From contig QVOM02000116.1 in assembly GCA_003586115.2 (NCBI GenBank), positions 30,543,062 to 30,607,061 on the forward strand: 64,000 bases of DNA, in the 5' to 3' direction. The first letter of the stretch is position 1. Every line of letters starts with the position of its first letter. This DNA is from Salvator merianae. Lineage: Eukaryota; Chordata; Lepidosauria; Squamata; Teiidae. Shown here piece by piece: positions 1-10,285 of this stretch. The position numbers were made by a program, and so were the translations under genes. The notes beneath the pieces were generated by a model that worked only from the letters and a program-made list of their open reading frames with translations, made no database searches and was not told the origin of the DNA.

Positions 1-2456
1 CTAGGATTCTTTATCTTTTCAACCAGAAAACCGTACACAGCAAAGCTGCATTGCAAAATCTGGCATGGATAATTTGCCAAGAACTGCTATCTACTCTGTT
101 AACAAGTTGGCCTATTACAACTAAAAGGTGAAATACAGTAAATTCTCCTATAATACTAGGGTTGTGTTCCTACAAAATGTGCTTAATGAGAATCTATTTT
201 GTGAGACAAGAATCTGGGGGTTCAGGGAGCCATGGCTGAGAGCTCCATTAACCTACATTGTGTTTGACCACCCCTATTCAAAATTACATTGACTTAAATG
301 GGTAAGGGCTCCTAATGCAAGTCAGTGGAGGAAAGGGACCTGCACTGAAAGGGGGCACAGCACGGCCCCCTCAGGGAACATCTACCATGGGGGCAGTGCC
401 AGAACACACAAATGCCATGCCTGAAACCTCTGTAACACAGAAGCTAGCCCAGATTTCTGCATCAATGGATGCTTACATCTCCAACAATATTTCTTCACGG
501 ACTGCAATGGAGAACATACAGATGTCAGGCAACATGGCAACCTCTACACCCAGATAAGGGTTTCTGACAGACTGCAGTACCAAACCCACAAATAACAGCT
601 CCCCTCACATCAAGGTGCAGATCTTCCACAGAGTGTACTTCTGAAAAACTCTGATGCCACTTCTGCACTTCAAATCATCATTGGGGAAAATTTATTCTTT
701 CTTCCTTGGACACCATAGTTTCTTTTGTCTCCTTCCCCGATGATAGTTTTAAGCAAAAAAAGATGGTGATAAAAGAGCTAATTGCTGATTGCTCATATCC
801 TAGAAGACCATGGAAAAGCATGCAAAGTGCTAACAGAATGATAGATATTTGTAGTTCACTGGTCTGGTAGGTGCCTGTGAATAAAGGTCACCAGTTTGCA
901 GGAGGAGATGCTTTGTCTTGATCATCTTCAACTGTGGCAACTTCTCTATGACAGAAGGAGAAATGTTACAGTCATAGTATTTCCTTTTCCTTTTCCTGGA
1001 TCTTAATACACAAAGGGAGTAGTGTGTTGTCTGCACACTGTTGGAGGCACTGATCATGGTGAAGGAGGGGGAGGCTGCTTCTTTCCCCTTTCTCACAGCA
1101 AGATTGACTGCTAAAGAGACTGGTGAGCCATCTCAGATGGTGGCAGCAGTGGCAGGCTACTGCTACAAGCAGAGAACAGAATGAGGAGTTCTGAAAGTTC
1201 TTCATTCCATTCTGCAATTACAGAACTCTCCAAGCAGTTATGGTGCCATGAGTTTGGCATCCATGCAGGTGCTGTACTCATCTTGTGGACTGAATGCTTG
1301 ATGAGGGCCCCTTATGGTGCATTCAAGGCACCATAAAATGCCATAAGGGTCCTGCCAGTTTTCCTGTCAGTTGGGCACTAAGCATCACCCCATCTATTAA
1401 CACTGTGGTCTATCATTACTGGTGATTTAAATTTTGTCTAATAGTTCTACATTGCCTGGAAGAGAGATTGTCTACTGGTTGTGTGTGTGCGCATATGCAT
1501 GTGCATGTGCCAGTAGATGTGGGAGGGAGATTGTCTATAGTTCGTTGTGTGTGCATAACTGTGTATGGAGGAGAGAGAGAGAAAGAAAGAGGCAGGGAGA
1601 GATAGAGAGGGAGAATCCCAGATGAGAAATGTGGTTATGTATTACACTCATTAATGATTGAACTTTCTGAATTTATTTCCCCATTGCTGAAAACCCATGA
1701 GGATTACTATTGCAGCCAGTGGTGACTAGCATTTTGCAAGTTTAAAGCAGATATACAGTTCAATTTTGGAACGAGATTAGTAGTTCTTTCTGCAAGGAAT
1801 GAGTGCCATGTGTCAGCAATACAAAAAGGTGACCATAGTTCATGGATTGATTTTTCCCCCTCTATCAACTGTCAAATGTGCTATAAATGGCACATTCTGG
1901 TGACACTGCATTTTGTTCCAGTCATTCTGTGCTAGTGCAGAGAAAACATAAACAGGAGGGTGCCCAGGTGGACTTCTTTACAGGTTTTTTTTCCCTTATG
2001 AACAGCCGTCAGAGAACTGACATTTAGAAGCCACAGCAAGAGATGGGCAAATCTATCAAAATTTCTTCCTCACAAATATCTTAAATCATCAACCTGAAGC
2101 TGATAATATACAAGTATCTTATATTATCAATCTGAAGTTTGCAACTTTTTGAAAAAGTTTGTCAATGTTTAAAAATCTTATATATACCGTACCTCTCATA
2201 TATTTGTTTTGCAAACCGTATTTGTTAACAGCATGTATTTTGTTAGTTATTTTCATTCAAACACAGATTTTAGTGTGACTCTGCCCAAAAATGCCTTTCA
2301 GGAAACAATTTTTTTACTAGAGAACTGCATTGCTAAATTTGGAGATGTTTGGATAATATATTCATTTGGAAAGTGCAATTTTTTGCAAGTTGTAAGCAAA
2401 CAAAGCAAATTTACTCACCATCCCTAATTACAGTTGGCAATGCAGTAAGTAAACCA
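1..2456. other. No gene seen; unique sequence with simple repeats
   Basis: I see no recognisable exon or transposon here. The longest open stretch from ATG is 80 codons (315-557) and resembles no family I know. A GT/CATG-rich tract lies at 1480-1511 and a GA-rich tract at 1568-1615. The phrase around 1463-1490 (gagattgtcta followed by a GT run) recurs at about 1527-1552, a small local duplication. A 9-bp stem (TTATGGTGC at 1312-1320 pairing with GCACCATAA at 1328-1336) is present. The sequence from about 2039 begins AGAGATGGGCAAA, which resembles the end of a hAT-type element, but I could not find its partner end. Confidence 0.6.
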
Positions 2457-2520
2457 CTTGAGAGTAGGGGTGTGCACGAAGCTTCGTGGCATTCGATTTT
2501 CGATCGAATTTCGTGATTCC

Positions 2521-2549
2521 GTGCCCTTCGCATCGAATGCGAAGGGCAC
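2521..2549. repeat. Perfect 13-bp hairpin in hAT element
   Basis: GTGCCCTTCGCAT (2521-2533) pairs perfectly with ATGCGAAGGGCAC (2537-2549) around a 3-nt loop. A second hairpin follows at 2571-2612, where GCGAAGGTCCC (2571-2581) pairs with GGGACCTTCGC (2602-2612). These subterminal foldbacks sit just inside the left end of the hAT element, where binding sites for the transposase usually lie. Confidence 0.85.
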
Positions 2550-2634
2550 CAGAAATCACGAATGCGAATTGCGAAGGTCCCTCAATTTTTCGAAGTATTT
2601 CGGGACCTTCGCAATTTGCCAAAGTCTCACCTCT

Positions 2635-2666
2635 CTAGGCTGTCAGCGCTGGCGCTGACAGCCTAG
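2635..2666. repeat. 15-bp perfect inverted repeat, first of two copies
   Basis: CTAGGCTGTCAGCGC (2635-2649) is followed after 2 nt by its exact reverse complement (2652-2666). A near-identical palindrome lies at 2774-2805 (14-bp arms, 4-nt spacer). Both are part of the internal hairpin region of the hAT element. Confidence 0.85.
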
Positions 2667-2809
2667 GGTGAATCAGCCAGCTAGCAGCAAGTGGAAGTGC
2701 AGAAAATTCAACGGAAGGGAGGGATTCCCTACCCGTTGATTTTCCTTCTCTTCCCCTCACTGACTCACCCCCCCTAGGCTGTCAGCGCTCACGCTGACAG
2801 CCTAGGGTG

Positions 2810-3600
2810 AATGAGGCAGCCAGCAGACATCGGAAGCAGATAAATCAAGGCGAACGGAAGACCTTTTTGCCTTGATTTCTCTGCTTCCGATGGCGTTCGC
2901 CTCTCTCTCATCCCCCCCCCAGTCTGTCATTACACTGACAGACTGGGGGGGGGAATGAGAGAGAGGCGAGCGCCATCCGAAGCAGAGAAATTAAGGCGAA
3001 AGGTCTTTCGCCTTGATTTCTCTGCTTCCGATGGCGCTCGCCTCTCTCTCATCCCCCCCCCAGTCTGTCATCAGACTGACAGACTGCGGCGGGAGTGAGA
3101 GAGCGCGCTGCGCCATCGGAAGCAGATAAATCAAGGCGAACGGAAGACCTTTTCGCCTTGATTTCTCTGCTTCAGATGGCGCTCGCCTCTCTCTCATCCC
3201 CCCCCCAGTCTGTCATCAGACTGACAGACTGCGGCGGGAGTGAGAGAGCGCGCTGCGCCATCGGAAGCAGATAAATCAAGGCGAATGGAAGACCTTTTTG
3301 CCTTGATTTCTCTGCTTCAGATGGCGCTCGCCTCTCTCTCATCCCCCCCCCAGTCTGTCATCAGACTGACAGACTGCGGCGGGAGTGAGAGAGCGCGCTG
3401 CGCCATCGGAAGCAGATAAATCAAGGCGAAGGGAAGACCTTTTTGCCTTGATTTCTCTGCTTCCGATGGCGCTCGCCTCTCTCTCATCCCCCCCCCAGTC
3501 TGTCATTACACTGACAGACTAGAGGGGGGGGAATGAGAGAGAGGCGAGCGCAATCCGAAGCAGAGAAATTAAGGCAAAGCTCTTCCCTTCGCCTTGATTT
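2810..3600. repeat. Tandem array of ~145-bp hairpin units
   Basis: The anchor AGTCTGTCAT occurs at 2921, 3062, 3207, 3352 and 3497, giving periods of 141, 145, 145 and 145 bp. Each unit holds two foldbacks. One is centred on the AGTCTGTCA / TGACAGACT palindrome next to a C9-10 run. The other is built from GAAGCAGATAAATCAAGGCG pairing with CGCCTTGATTTCTCTGCTTC. Units two to four are nearly identical, so the array expanded recently or is homogenised. It lies wholly inside the hAT element. Confidence 0.85.
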
Positions 3601-3611
3601 ATCTGCTTCTG

Positions 3612-3637
3612 TTCGCGGCGAAGATTTTCGCCGCGAA
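3612..3637. repeat. 11-bp hairpin near right end of hAT element
   Basis: TTCGCGGCGAA (3612-3622) pairs exactly with TTCGCCGCGAA (3627-3637) across GATT. It mirrors the hairpins at the left end, so both subterminal regions are foldback-rich. Confidence 0.8.
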
Positions 3638-3795
3638 AACGAAGGGCTTCATTTTCGTGCGTATTTTTTTGCACAAAAACGAAGCCTAGGAGCTTCGCAG
3701 TCCTGCGAAGCGAAAAGGGAAAAGTGCCTTCGTGCACATCCCTACTTGAGAGTTTTCTTGTACACTGCTTTGAGACTTTTAAAAAATGAAAAGTG

Positions 3796-3905
3796 ATATT
3801 TATTTATTTATTTGCATTTTTATCCCACCCTATACCGGAAGGACAGGTTCCAACAATAAAAAACAGAATGTAAAAGGCATATAATAAAACAGTAGCAGTG
3901 CTTAA
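3796..3905 (-). mobile_element. LINE 3'-tail fragment (L2/CR1-like, tentative)
   Basis: The sequence starts TTTATTTATTTATTTGCATT, continues TTTTATCCCACCC, and then becomes A-rich with CAACAATAAAA. In reverse complement this matches the familiar squamate LINE tail reading roughly GGGTGGGATAAAAATG(C)AAATAAATA. The same tail recurs at 8650, 26206, 36540, 39020, 44855 and 56519. The family assignment (L2 or CR1-like) is from memory of the tail and is not certain. Confidence 0.55.
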
Positions 3906-5190
3906 AGAAATAAAGAAATAAAAAAGAGATGGACCATTTAAATATTCCTGCATTTACATGGTCACTGAGAATCACAACAGGACAGGGGCATTTTGGCCCA
4001 TTCCATACTTGGCAGTATCCTGACATAGAAAGGGTCTAGATCCCTGCTGGCCACATGCTAGTGCAAATTAGCAGAGGCTTCACACCCCTTACTACATCCT
4101 GTCTACATAGGACACGGACCGAGATAGGGTACAGAAATTGCACCCACTATATACCTGAAAGAAGTGGTCTACAACTGGACCACTATCAGTATGCTGGACT
4201 ATGAATGGCATGCAGACCCTTTGGGGGACCCTTTTTTAGCTGGAAACACTAAAAGCTGGGTGTTGACTTTAGAGGTTGGGCTCAGCCTTTGAAGCCAGCG
4301 CTTGGGCATGGGTCAGGTTGGGATGTCGAAATGCAGACAACCCATGGAGCAGGCTACTACTAATCCAGCCTATTGTGGGCTGAACTCAGTGGGCTGGAAC
4401 AACCCACATAATGCAGAAATGGCCTTTGGGTGGGAACAGTAACCTGCAGGTCAGGTGAATCAGATAGATTTCTAGTTTCCTGGATTTTTGATTGTTTTAG
4501 GCTTAAGTAAAAATACATTCCTATAATCTCTTAGTTCATGATTTTTTCCCTTTATTGGTTCCTTGTAAATATTACTGTATGATTTAATGGTCAATGCAAT
4601 GGTGAGTTTGTCCCATTTTAGGATAGCATTTAAATCTTGGACTTTTTAGACTTGCACACTTCCTTCTGGAGAAAAACCTGTGATGGGATTACAAGATTTT
4701 ACATCCACGATGCCGATAATCTATAGTTATATTCAAATCTAAAAAGTATTTTTTTTAAAAAAATAGGATCAAAATGTTTTTTTGGGAAGAGAGGAAGAGA
4801 GAATGGTAGAACGTATGATTTTGAGATTCATGCTTAGGTCTGGGTCTCTATTTACATGGGATGGTGTTTGCTTTCCGAGTGTGTATACGAGGTGCCATAA
4901 TCTGCCATTGAAAAAAGGCCTCCTCATCTCCATTTGTGAATGCAGAAGCATTATTTCCAGCAGCCTATTGCATTGCGTCTGTTCAGAGCATGACATTGCG
5001 CCCTGCAAAAATCAAAGATGGCATCTCTGATGGGAATTGCACCCAGAAATGGGGAGCATGATCACTGTTGCTACTGTAGACGGACACATCAGCAGTGAGC
5101 ACTTTATCAAGCACAACCTAAGGTAAATGGGGATGTGGCCTAAGTTTATAAATATGTATGAGAAACCACACGAAAGCATTTCTAACAGTG
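3906..5190. other. No gene seen
   Basis: I find no coding signal. The repeat at 3796 may continue to about 4050. A T8A7-type run lies at 4749-4764. Open stretches of about 80 codons on both strands at 4770-5030 overlap each other and resemble nothing known. Confidence 0.5.
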
Positions 5191-5194
5191 TTAA

Positions 5195-5405
5195 ATAATT
5201 AGGATAGGAAGGCAGAGGGTTGCTGGTTTGAGTCCCAGCCTCTCACTGGAAGTAGGCAATGGCGAACCACTTGTGTATCTCTGTCAAGAAAACTGCACAG
5301 AGGAGGCTTTGGAAATGCCCATTCAGTCAACCAGGAGTTGGACATGATTTGATGGTACCACCACCACCACCACCACCACCACCACCACCACCACCACCAC
5401 CACAA
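5195..5405 (+). mobile_element. tRNA-derived SINE with BovB-like 3' tail and (ACC)n
   Basis: A pol III B-box-like sequence GGTTTGAGTCC lies at 5225-5235. It is followed by the central domain GGCAATGGCGAACCAC and TCTGTCAAGAAAA, and by a tail reading GTTGGACATGATTTGATGG that is typical of SINEs mobilised by RTE/BovB LINEs. The element ends in a trinucleotide run, (ACC)n, at 5357-5403. No clear A box is seen, so the 5' end is truncated or decayed. The same central domain recurs at 34355-34385. This architecture is that of squamate tRNA-SINEs. Confidence 0.75.
5357..5403. repeat. (ACC)n microsatellite
   Basis: About 15.7 perfect ACC units form the 3' tail of the SINE. It generates artefactual poly-Pro, poly-Gly and poly-Trp reading frames on the two strands. 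Confidence 0.95.
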
Positions 5406-5879
5406 CATAAAGTGAGCATTTGCCTCAGCAATTTTTCTTCTTTCATTTTTTGATTTATCCATAAACTTAGTTCTGGTTTAATAAATTTATAAATATTAAT
5501 AAATATTACTACAGTTGTGGTGGGGTCAGAAATCTGGTATGATACAACCGAGTGTTGCATAATCTAGGGTAAATAATCTCATCAAAGTCACCTCAGTTTG
5601 ATAAGACACAAATTCTGTTTCTGACCTGTTTAGATCAGCTGGAAAATTCATCTACTGCACTGCACTTTGTCTTTTAGTAATCTTCTTGCTTCAGGCATGA
5701 AAATGTTCTTTAATAGATTAAAATATCCTAATGTGCTTGTTATTATTAAGAAAGGCAGTGTGGAAAATAAGACATTTGTGTTTAGTTATAAGGAATAATT
5801 TTTCTTTACATCACTAAAAGTTTAATTTTGCATAAGATTAAGTTTTAGGCCATTTTCCAGTTTTCCTGTGCTCCATAGT
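5406..5879. other. No gene seen; AT-rich
   Basis: AT-rich unique sequence without a recognisable feature. Confidence 0.5.
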
Positions 5880-6097
5880 CCAAAAGAAGGAAGTAGAATT
5901 CCTTGCAGTAAAAATAAAATAAAGGCCACTTCCCTACTTACCTCAGTAAACCAACTGGAGGGGGACAGCAATGAACCAAGCCATCTCCCTTGCCACTGGC
6001 CAGGTAACTATGCATGGAAGCCAAAGTATCTGGACCCCTTAAAAAGCCGCTCCAAGCACAGGTGCCAGCTGCCCCAAGGAATTCTACTTCCTTTTGG
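5880..6097. mobile_element. Candidate small inverted-repeat element
   Basis: The left arm (5880-5905) contains CCAAAAG-AAG-GAAGTAGAATTCCTTG. The right arm, CAAGGAATTC...CCTTTTGG at 6075-6097, is its reverse complement except for a 3-nt AAG insertion in the left arm. The 218-bp size and 23-bp arms suggest a foldback or MITE. No target duplication is visible beside the arms, so the true ends may lie elsewhere. Confidence 0.5.
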
Positions 6098-6363
6098 CAG
6101 CATCTCCATGAAAAGCTTTGAGACAAACTGAGGGGTCAGAGCATCTTCAGAGTGGAGTTGCACTGCCCTAGGAGGGGGGAAGGGCATCTCCAGTCACGTA
6201 GTGGAGAAGTGACCAAGATCAAATGTGATGGCCCTAGGTATGCTAACTAAGAAGTAGGCTCCATTTTGGCATATGATGACTGTCACATCAAGTTTTAAAA
6301 CCAAATACTCAGGAAACTCAGATCATCATTCAGGCTTCTCCACTCTCAGACACTAGAAATCAA

Positions 6364-6617
6364 GGCCATGTCTCCACTTGTTCAGGGTGCCTCATTTTTG
6401 GCAGCAGCAGCAGGCACCTCATGACACCATGCTGGCATCATTTGTGATACAATTGCCAGCAGAAGCAGTTCCTGTTCAGGATGGTTTCTCCTGCCCTACA
6501 TGAAGGAGGCAAAATTCTGTGGCACCTCCTCACTCCAAAATGGAGACAGGAGGCCATCTTTTTTCTGCAGTATCTCCCTGATTCCACTTGTCTCTACCTG
6601 GAAGTGGAGACATGGCC
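6364..6617. mobile_element. MITE, GGCCATGTCTCCACTT-ended family, copy 1
   Basis: GGCCATGTCTCCACTTG (6364-6380) and GAAGTGGAGACATGGCC (6601-6617) are terminal inverted repeats with one mismatch in 17. The 254-bp interior is not coding. Related copies lie at 10110-10285 and 49885-50193. The flanks gaaatcaa and gaagtata match at only 5 of 8 positions, and the 3-bp flanks CAA and GAA differ, so the target duplication is unresolved here. Confidence 0.75.
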
Positions 6618-7340
6618 GAAGTATAAGGGTGGATACAGAACAAGTCCTTTTTGAGCTTTTCACTAAGATCAAGAGTAGGAAGTGAGTCTTCAGTTGCCTG
6701 CAATCTATCTGGAACAGACAACAAAAACCTTTGCTATTCCAGTTAACTCTCACATCAGGCTGAATCTCACATTAGTAGTGTTCATGTATTAAAAATATTA
6801 TAAAGTTACAAAAACCGTGACCTGGCACCAACTTGGCAATTGGTATGCTGGAGCTTGCTTCTTTGAAGATACAGGTTACTAAAACCTCATCACTTTAGCA
6901 TTTTCCCCTAACTTTGCTTCCTCCCTGATGAGTACTCAGACAAATTGATTTTTTTTAATCCTAATTTTCAAAGCTGTTCATGTTTTCACTCCACCATAGA
7001 GACCATCTGTCTCTCCAAAACCATGACTTCCTTTGACAGCTCTGTTCCTGAGGAACAATGGAGCTGCCAAATGTGAGGACTAAGTGAGTGCACATTTTGC
7101 ATCATTCTGTGCAGCTGACCGATTGCTACAGAATTTGCTTTTTCAAAACATTAAAATGTCCATGACCCTCACTGACTTTCCAACAGAAAGAACAATGCAA
7201 TGAACACCAGTTTAACTGTAGAGGTGAGGCCAAATTTCTCCAAAGTTTTTCTTCTCAGAAGATTTCTGGAATTTTTCACATTTTCTAGTACCCAAAGAGA
7301 TTATGATGATTTGCAAACTTTTATCCCTGACTACTTTAAG
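6618..7340. other. No gene seen
   Basis: Unique sequence. No coding or repeat signal was recognised. Confidence 0.45.
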
Positions 7341-7797
7341 ACCTGTGTTCACACAAACACGCAATTATGTCATGGCTATGTTGGGATTGCCACACATATC
7401 TGCAGCAACCCCATCGCAGCCCTGGGATATATAGGCGTGAAATCCTGCTGTATTCTATTCTGGGAAAACCCAACTTTCCATGTGGATTTTCCCAGAATCG
7501 CAATATAACCTACCTGCCTAGAAGCTTGGCTCACAGGTTGCATCCTGGAGAAAATGTCTTTGCACATGTGCAGGGCTGAAACTGGTTAGCATGCATGCGC
7601 AGTGGCCTGCACATGCGCACTTCTGGGTAGTTCACACCTGGAAGTAGCTGCCCATCTGTCGCACAAGCAAGCGTGGAGATGGGTAAGTGCCCACACTCAC
7701 TCTGCAGTGTTGCCCCACTGTCTGCAAGGGATGGAAAGAGGACAGAGTCAGATGGAAACTAGCGTTTGCATTCTCCTCTCACCATCTGGTGGCAACC
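7341..7797. mobile_element. Large MITE shared with 18.6 kb, copy 1
   Basis: The sequence aligns along its length with 18595-19061. Shared landmarks include GATTGCC, ATCTG-GCAACCCC, TATTCTATTCTGGGAAAACC, the TTTTCC-GGAAT foldback partner, ACCTACCTG-C-GAAGCT, GCACATG and a C(A/T)TCTGG right end. The right end (GGTGGCAACC at 7788-7797) is followed by TCA, as in the other copy. The left end is decayed. There is no transposase, so it is non-autonomous. Confidence 0.7.
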
Positions 7798-8529
7798 TCA
7801 GTCCCATTTTGTGATGGCAGCCATTCTATACCTACAATGCTAAATTTTAAACATGCCTATGTGTTTGACAATTTTCTCTTCTGTATATTATTTTCTCCCA
7901 GGTTATTTATCTATCCCTGTTCTCCCTTGAATTATGTAGCTCACCAGCTGCATAATTTTCATATAAGGTTGGGTGACAGCCAATATTTGATAGATTTATC
8001 ACTTCTCAGATTAGCATATGTTCTGGCATCTGTTCGAGGCCTGGTCTGATAAGATGATCTGTGATAACATGTAACTACCAGCACACAAGCAATTAAGATT
8101 TGAATAAATAAAGTTGCTACTATTAGGCTACTACTTAACTTAGAAATAAGACTTTAACACTTATGATAGTGAAAGCTTTTAGTATGGAATGACCAAGTGC
8201 AGAATTCTGAATCAGTACAAGGGTCCAAATCTCTGAAAATGGACTGCTACAAATTTGCTGTCAAATTAGCAAACATAAAAACTGAACACAAATATGTATA
8301 CAGATCTAGACTCAAGAATAACTAAAAATACTAAGGTTTGTATTTCTATCTGCAGCGGTTGGCTGTACCTATGGTGAAGATAACTTCCAGCCTGAAAGTC
8401 TGGAGAGGAACCAAAATTTCACAAACTATAGAAGACACACAATTTAGGAAAACCGTCAGTGTAGTATGCTTTAATACATCAACTGAAAAACCCAACCTTC
8501 ATGGTTAATTACAGATGCCCCATCACTTT
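7798..8529. other. No gene seen
   Basis: Unique AT-rich sequence. The 120-codon open stretch starting at 7687 straddles the MITE end and resembles no known protein. Confidence 0.45.
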
Positions 8530-8873
8530 GGCTGCATCCATACATATTTAAAAAGTAGCTCCAATGTGGCTTAGAGGCAATAGCATGTGGCAGCTAGTGT
8601 TCCCATCCCACCTCTATTCCACATTAAAGGCCAGAAAAATTGTATTTAAATTATGTATTTATTTAGATTTCTATATTGGCCTTTATCCAAATCTCACAGT
8701 TATAAATAACATACACCAAAACAAAACCTATAAATCCATCAAAAGAAGATAATGTAAAGTGCAGTTTCTTCCCCTTTATTATGAATTAGAGATGGGATGA
8801 GAACATTAGTGTGTGGCAGCTACCATTTCTAAGACCCTTTTGAGTCCGTTTTTGCTTCATTTGGCTGCAGCCA
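8530..8873. mobile_element. Harbinger-like palindromic MITE with nested insertion
   Basis: The left end GGCTGCATCCA (8530-8540) and right end TGGCTGCAGCC (8862-8872) are inverted repeats. The interior phrases (AGTAGCTCCAA, GGCTTAGAGG, CCCATCCCACC, CACATTAAAGGCCAGA, GAATTAGAGATGGGATG) match the better preserved copy at 25954-26147. Compared with that copy, about 115 bp are inserted near 8643-8757. No matching target duplication remains. Confidence 0.65.
8643..8757 (-). mobile_element. LINE tail fragment nested in MITE
   Basis: An AT-rich segment carrying TATTTATTTAGATTTCTATA and then an A-rich stretch interrupts the MITE exactly where other copies are continuous. It resembles the squamate LINE tail seen elsewhere in the window, in reverse orientation. 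Confidence 0.5.
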
Positions 8874-10109
8874 ATATCTTCCAAAACTAAAGAAAAGAGC
8901 CACAAAGGCCAAGTAGAGCCTAATCTGCATAACAAGTAGTTTCAAGCAAGCTGATAGAGGAAAGAAGGTGTCCTTCAGAAGTTTTTCCTAATGAATAAAA
9001 TGAAAATGAATATAAACTTGAGGATCATGTTACCAAAACTGTAAAGACACCATCGTCATCATTGTCATCTGTAAATGCATTAGCAGCACCCAAAGCCAGT
9101 TAGGGTGACTATTGGCTCCCTGGTCGATAAGGGATCCACAGTTGCACTAAAAACAGAAATTGCATAGAAATGGAATGACAGGGATGGGATGAAAGTTCAA
9201 GGATGCCCCCAAATGAATCTTTTTCTTCCAAAAGGATAGAATCAGGAGAAGAACAGTCTTGTTTTTCCACAAACTGTGATTAGTTGAAATGAAAGTTCAT
9301 CATACCATCTTGTTTCTGGATTTGGGTCTTGGTCCTTTCTTAAGATAGTCAACACAATGAACTGTGGAACATACTGGGTCCATCATCATCCAGCCTCCAG
9401 GTCTTTGAAGAGACCTGGACACAGCAAGGTCTACAGAACTTAAAAAGCTCGTGCGTTGTAATGGCAAACAGGAAAAGAAATCAGGAATCAGACTTCAACT
9501 CAAAATTTTGGGACTGAGCTATCCCTAACCATGTCTGGAGAGAGTGGTATAGTGGTCAAACCCTGCTTGTGAGCTTCCAGTATGCATCTGTTTGGTTGCT
9601 ATGAGAATAAACAATTTGTTGGATGAAGTTAATTACTGGTTTGATCCACCAGGTTTTATATACTTATCAATACGTGAGCAGGAGAATAGTTTAGTGGAGA
9701 AATGTGACCTTAATTAATCCACTGAACTAGTAAAGTATAAGCTTTAATAATAACAATGGATTAGAATCTTAACAGCTAACATTTTGCTTTGTTCTTCAAC
9801 TTTTCCAAGGAGAACAAATGATGGAAGAAGTTCATTTGAGAACAGCTTGAATCAAACTGTTTAGTTCAACCCTATTTGATTCAAACCAAACCAGGGGGTG
9901 TTGAATCAAACACGATCAAACTGGATGATTCAATTTTATTCCAACTGAGAACTGCGCAATTCTGGGCAGAGTTTTTTTTTTCATTTGTACCTTTTATTTA
10001 TTATCTAGTCCTGCGTTTCTTTTCTTTTAACTATTTGGAACAGATACAGGCCTCATCTCCTCTTACTCATTGAAGGTACCTGTGGCTGCTGAAGAAGGTG
10101 CCTGCTGCT
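8874..10109. other. No gene seen; possible old hAT-like remnant
   Basis: Around 9847-9945 the phrases GAATCAAACTG, TGATTCAAACC and TTGAATCAAAC recur, as in old hAT-type elements whose interior alternates GATTCAAAC words. I could not define its ends. A T9 run lies at 9971-9979. No coding signal. Confidence 0.4.
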
Positions 10110-10285
10110 GCCATGTCTCCATGTCTCCACGAAGTGACTGTGCCATCCTCTTTACCAGCACAGTTGCCATTAGAGGCACACTGGACTAGAAATGGAACCA
10201 AAAATGAAGACACAGAGGGCATCTTCTTTTCCATGATAGACAGGGGATCCTCCCTCATCATCCAATTGCAAGTGGAGACCTGGCC
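10110..10285. mobile_element. MITE, GCCATGTCTCCA-ended family, copy 2
   Basis: GCCATGTCTCCATGTCTCCAC (first half at 10110-10121, with an internal 10-bp duplication of ATGTCTCC) faces AAGTGGAGACCTGGCC at 10270-10285. It is related to the elements at 6364 and 49885 by its ends. About 176 bp. Confidence 0.55.

Larger units (their letters stand above)
2465..3744. mobile_element. Complete non-autonomous hAT-type transposon with internal hairpin array
   Basis: The ends are inverted repeats: TAGGGGTGTGCACGAAG at 2465-2481 and CTTCGTGCACATCCCTA at 3728-3744, with one mismatch in 17. The element is flanked by a perfect 8-bp direct duplication CTTGAGAG (2457-2464 and 3745-3752), the target-site length of the hAT superfamily. 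At 1280 bp it has no transposase-like reading frame, so it must be moved in trans. It is much richer in GC and CpG than its flanks, and its ends and duplication are nearly intact, which suggests a young insertion. The interior consists of perfect or near-perfect hairpins followed by about 4.5 tandem units of ~145 bp. Squamate genomes carry non-autonomous hAT elements with similar TAGGGATGTGCACGAA ends; the exact family name is not assigned here. Confidence 0.9.

Noticed and set aside
2921..3507. Regularly spaced repeats considered as a CRISPR-like array
   Set aside because: The repeats are contiguous ~145-bp tandem units with no unique spacers, inside a eukaryotic hAT element.
5199..5560. Frames encoding poly-Trp, poly-Gly or poly-Pro
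   Set aside because: Pure artefact of the (ACC)n tail of a SINE read in different frames.
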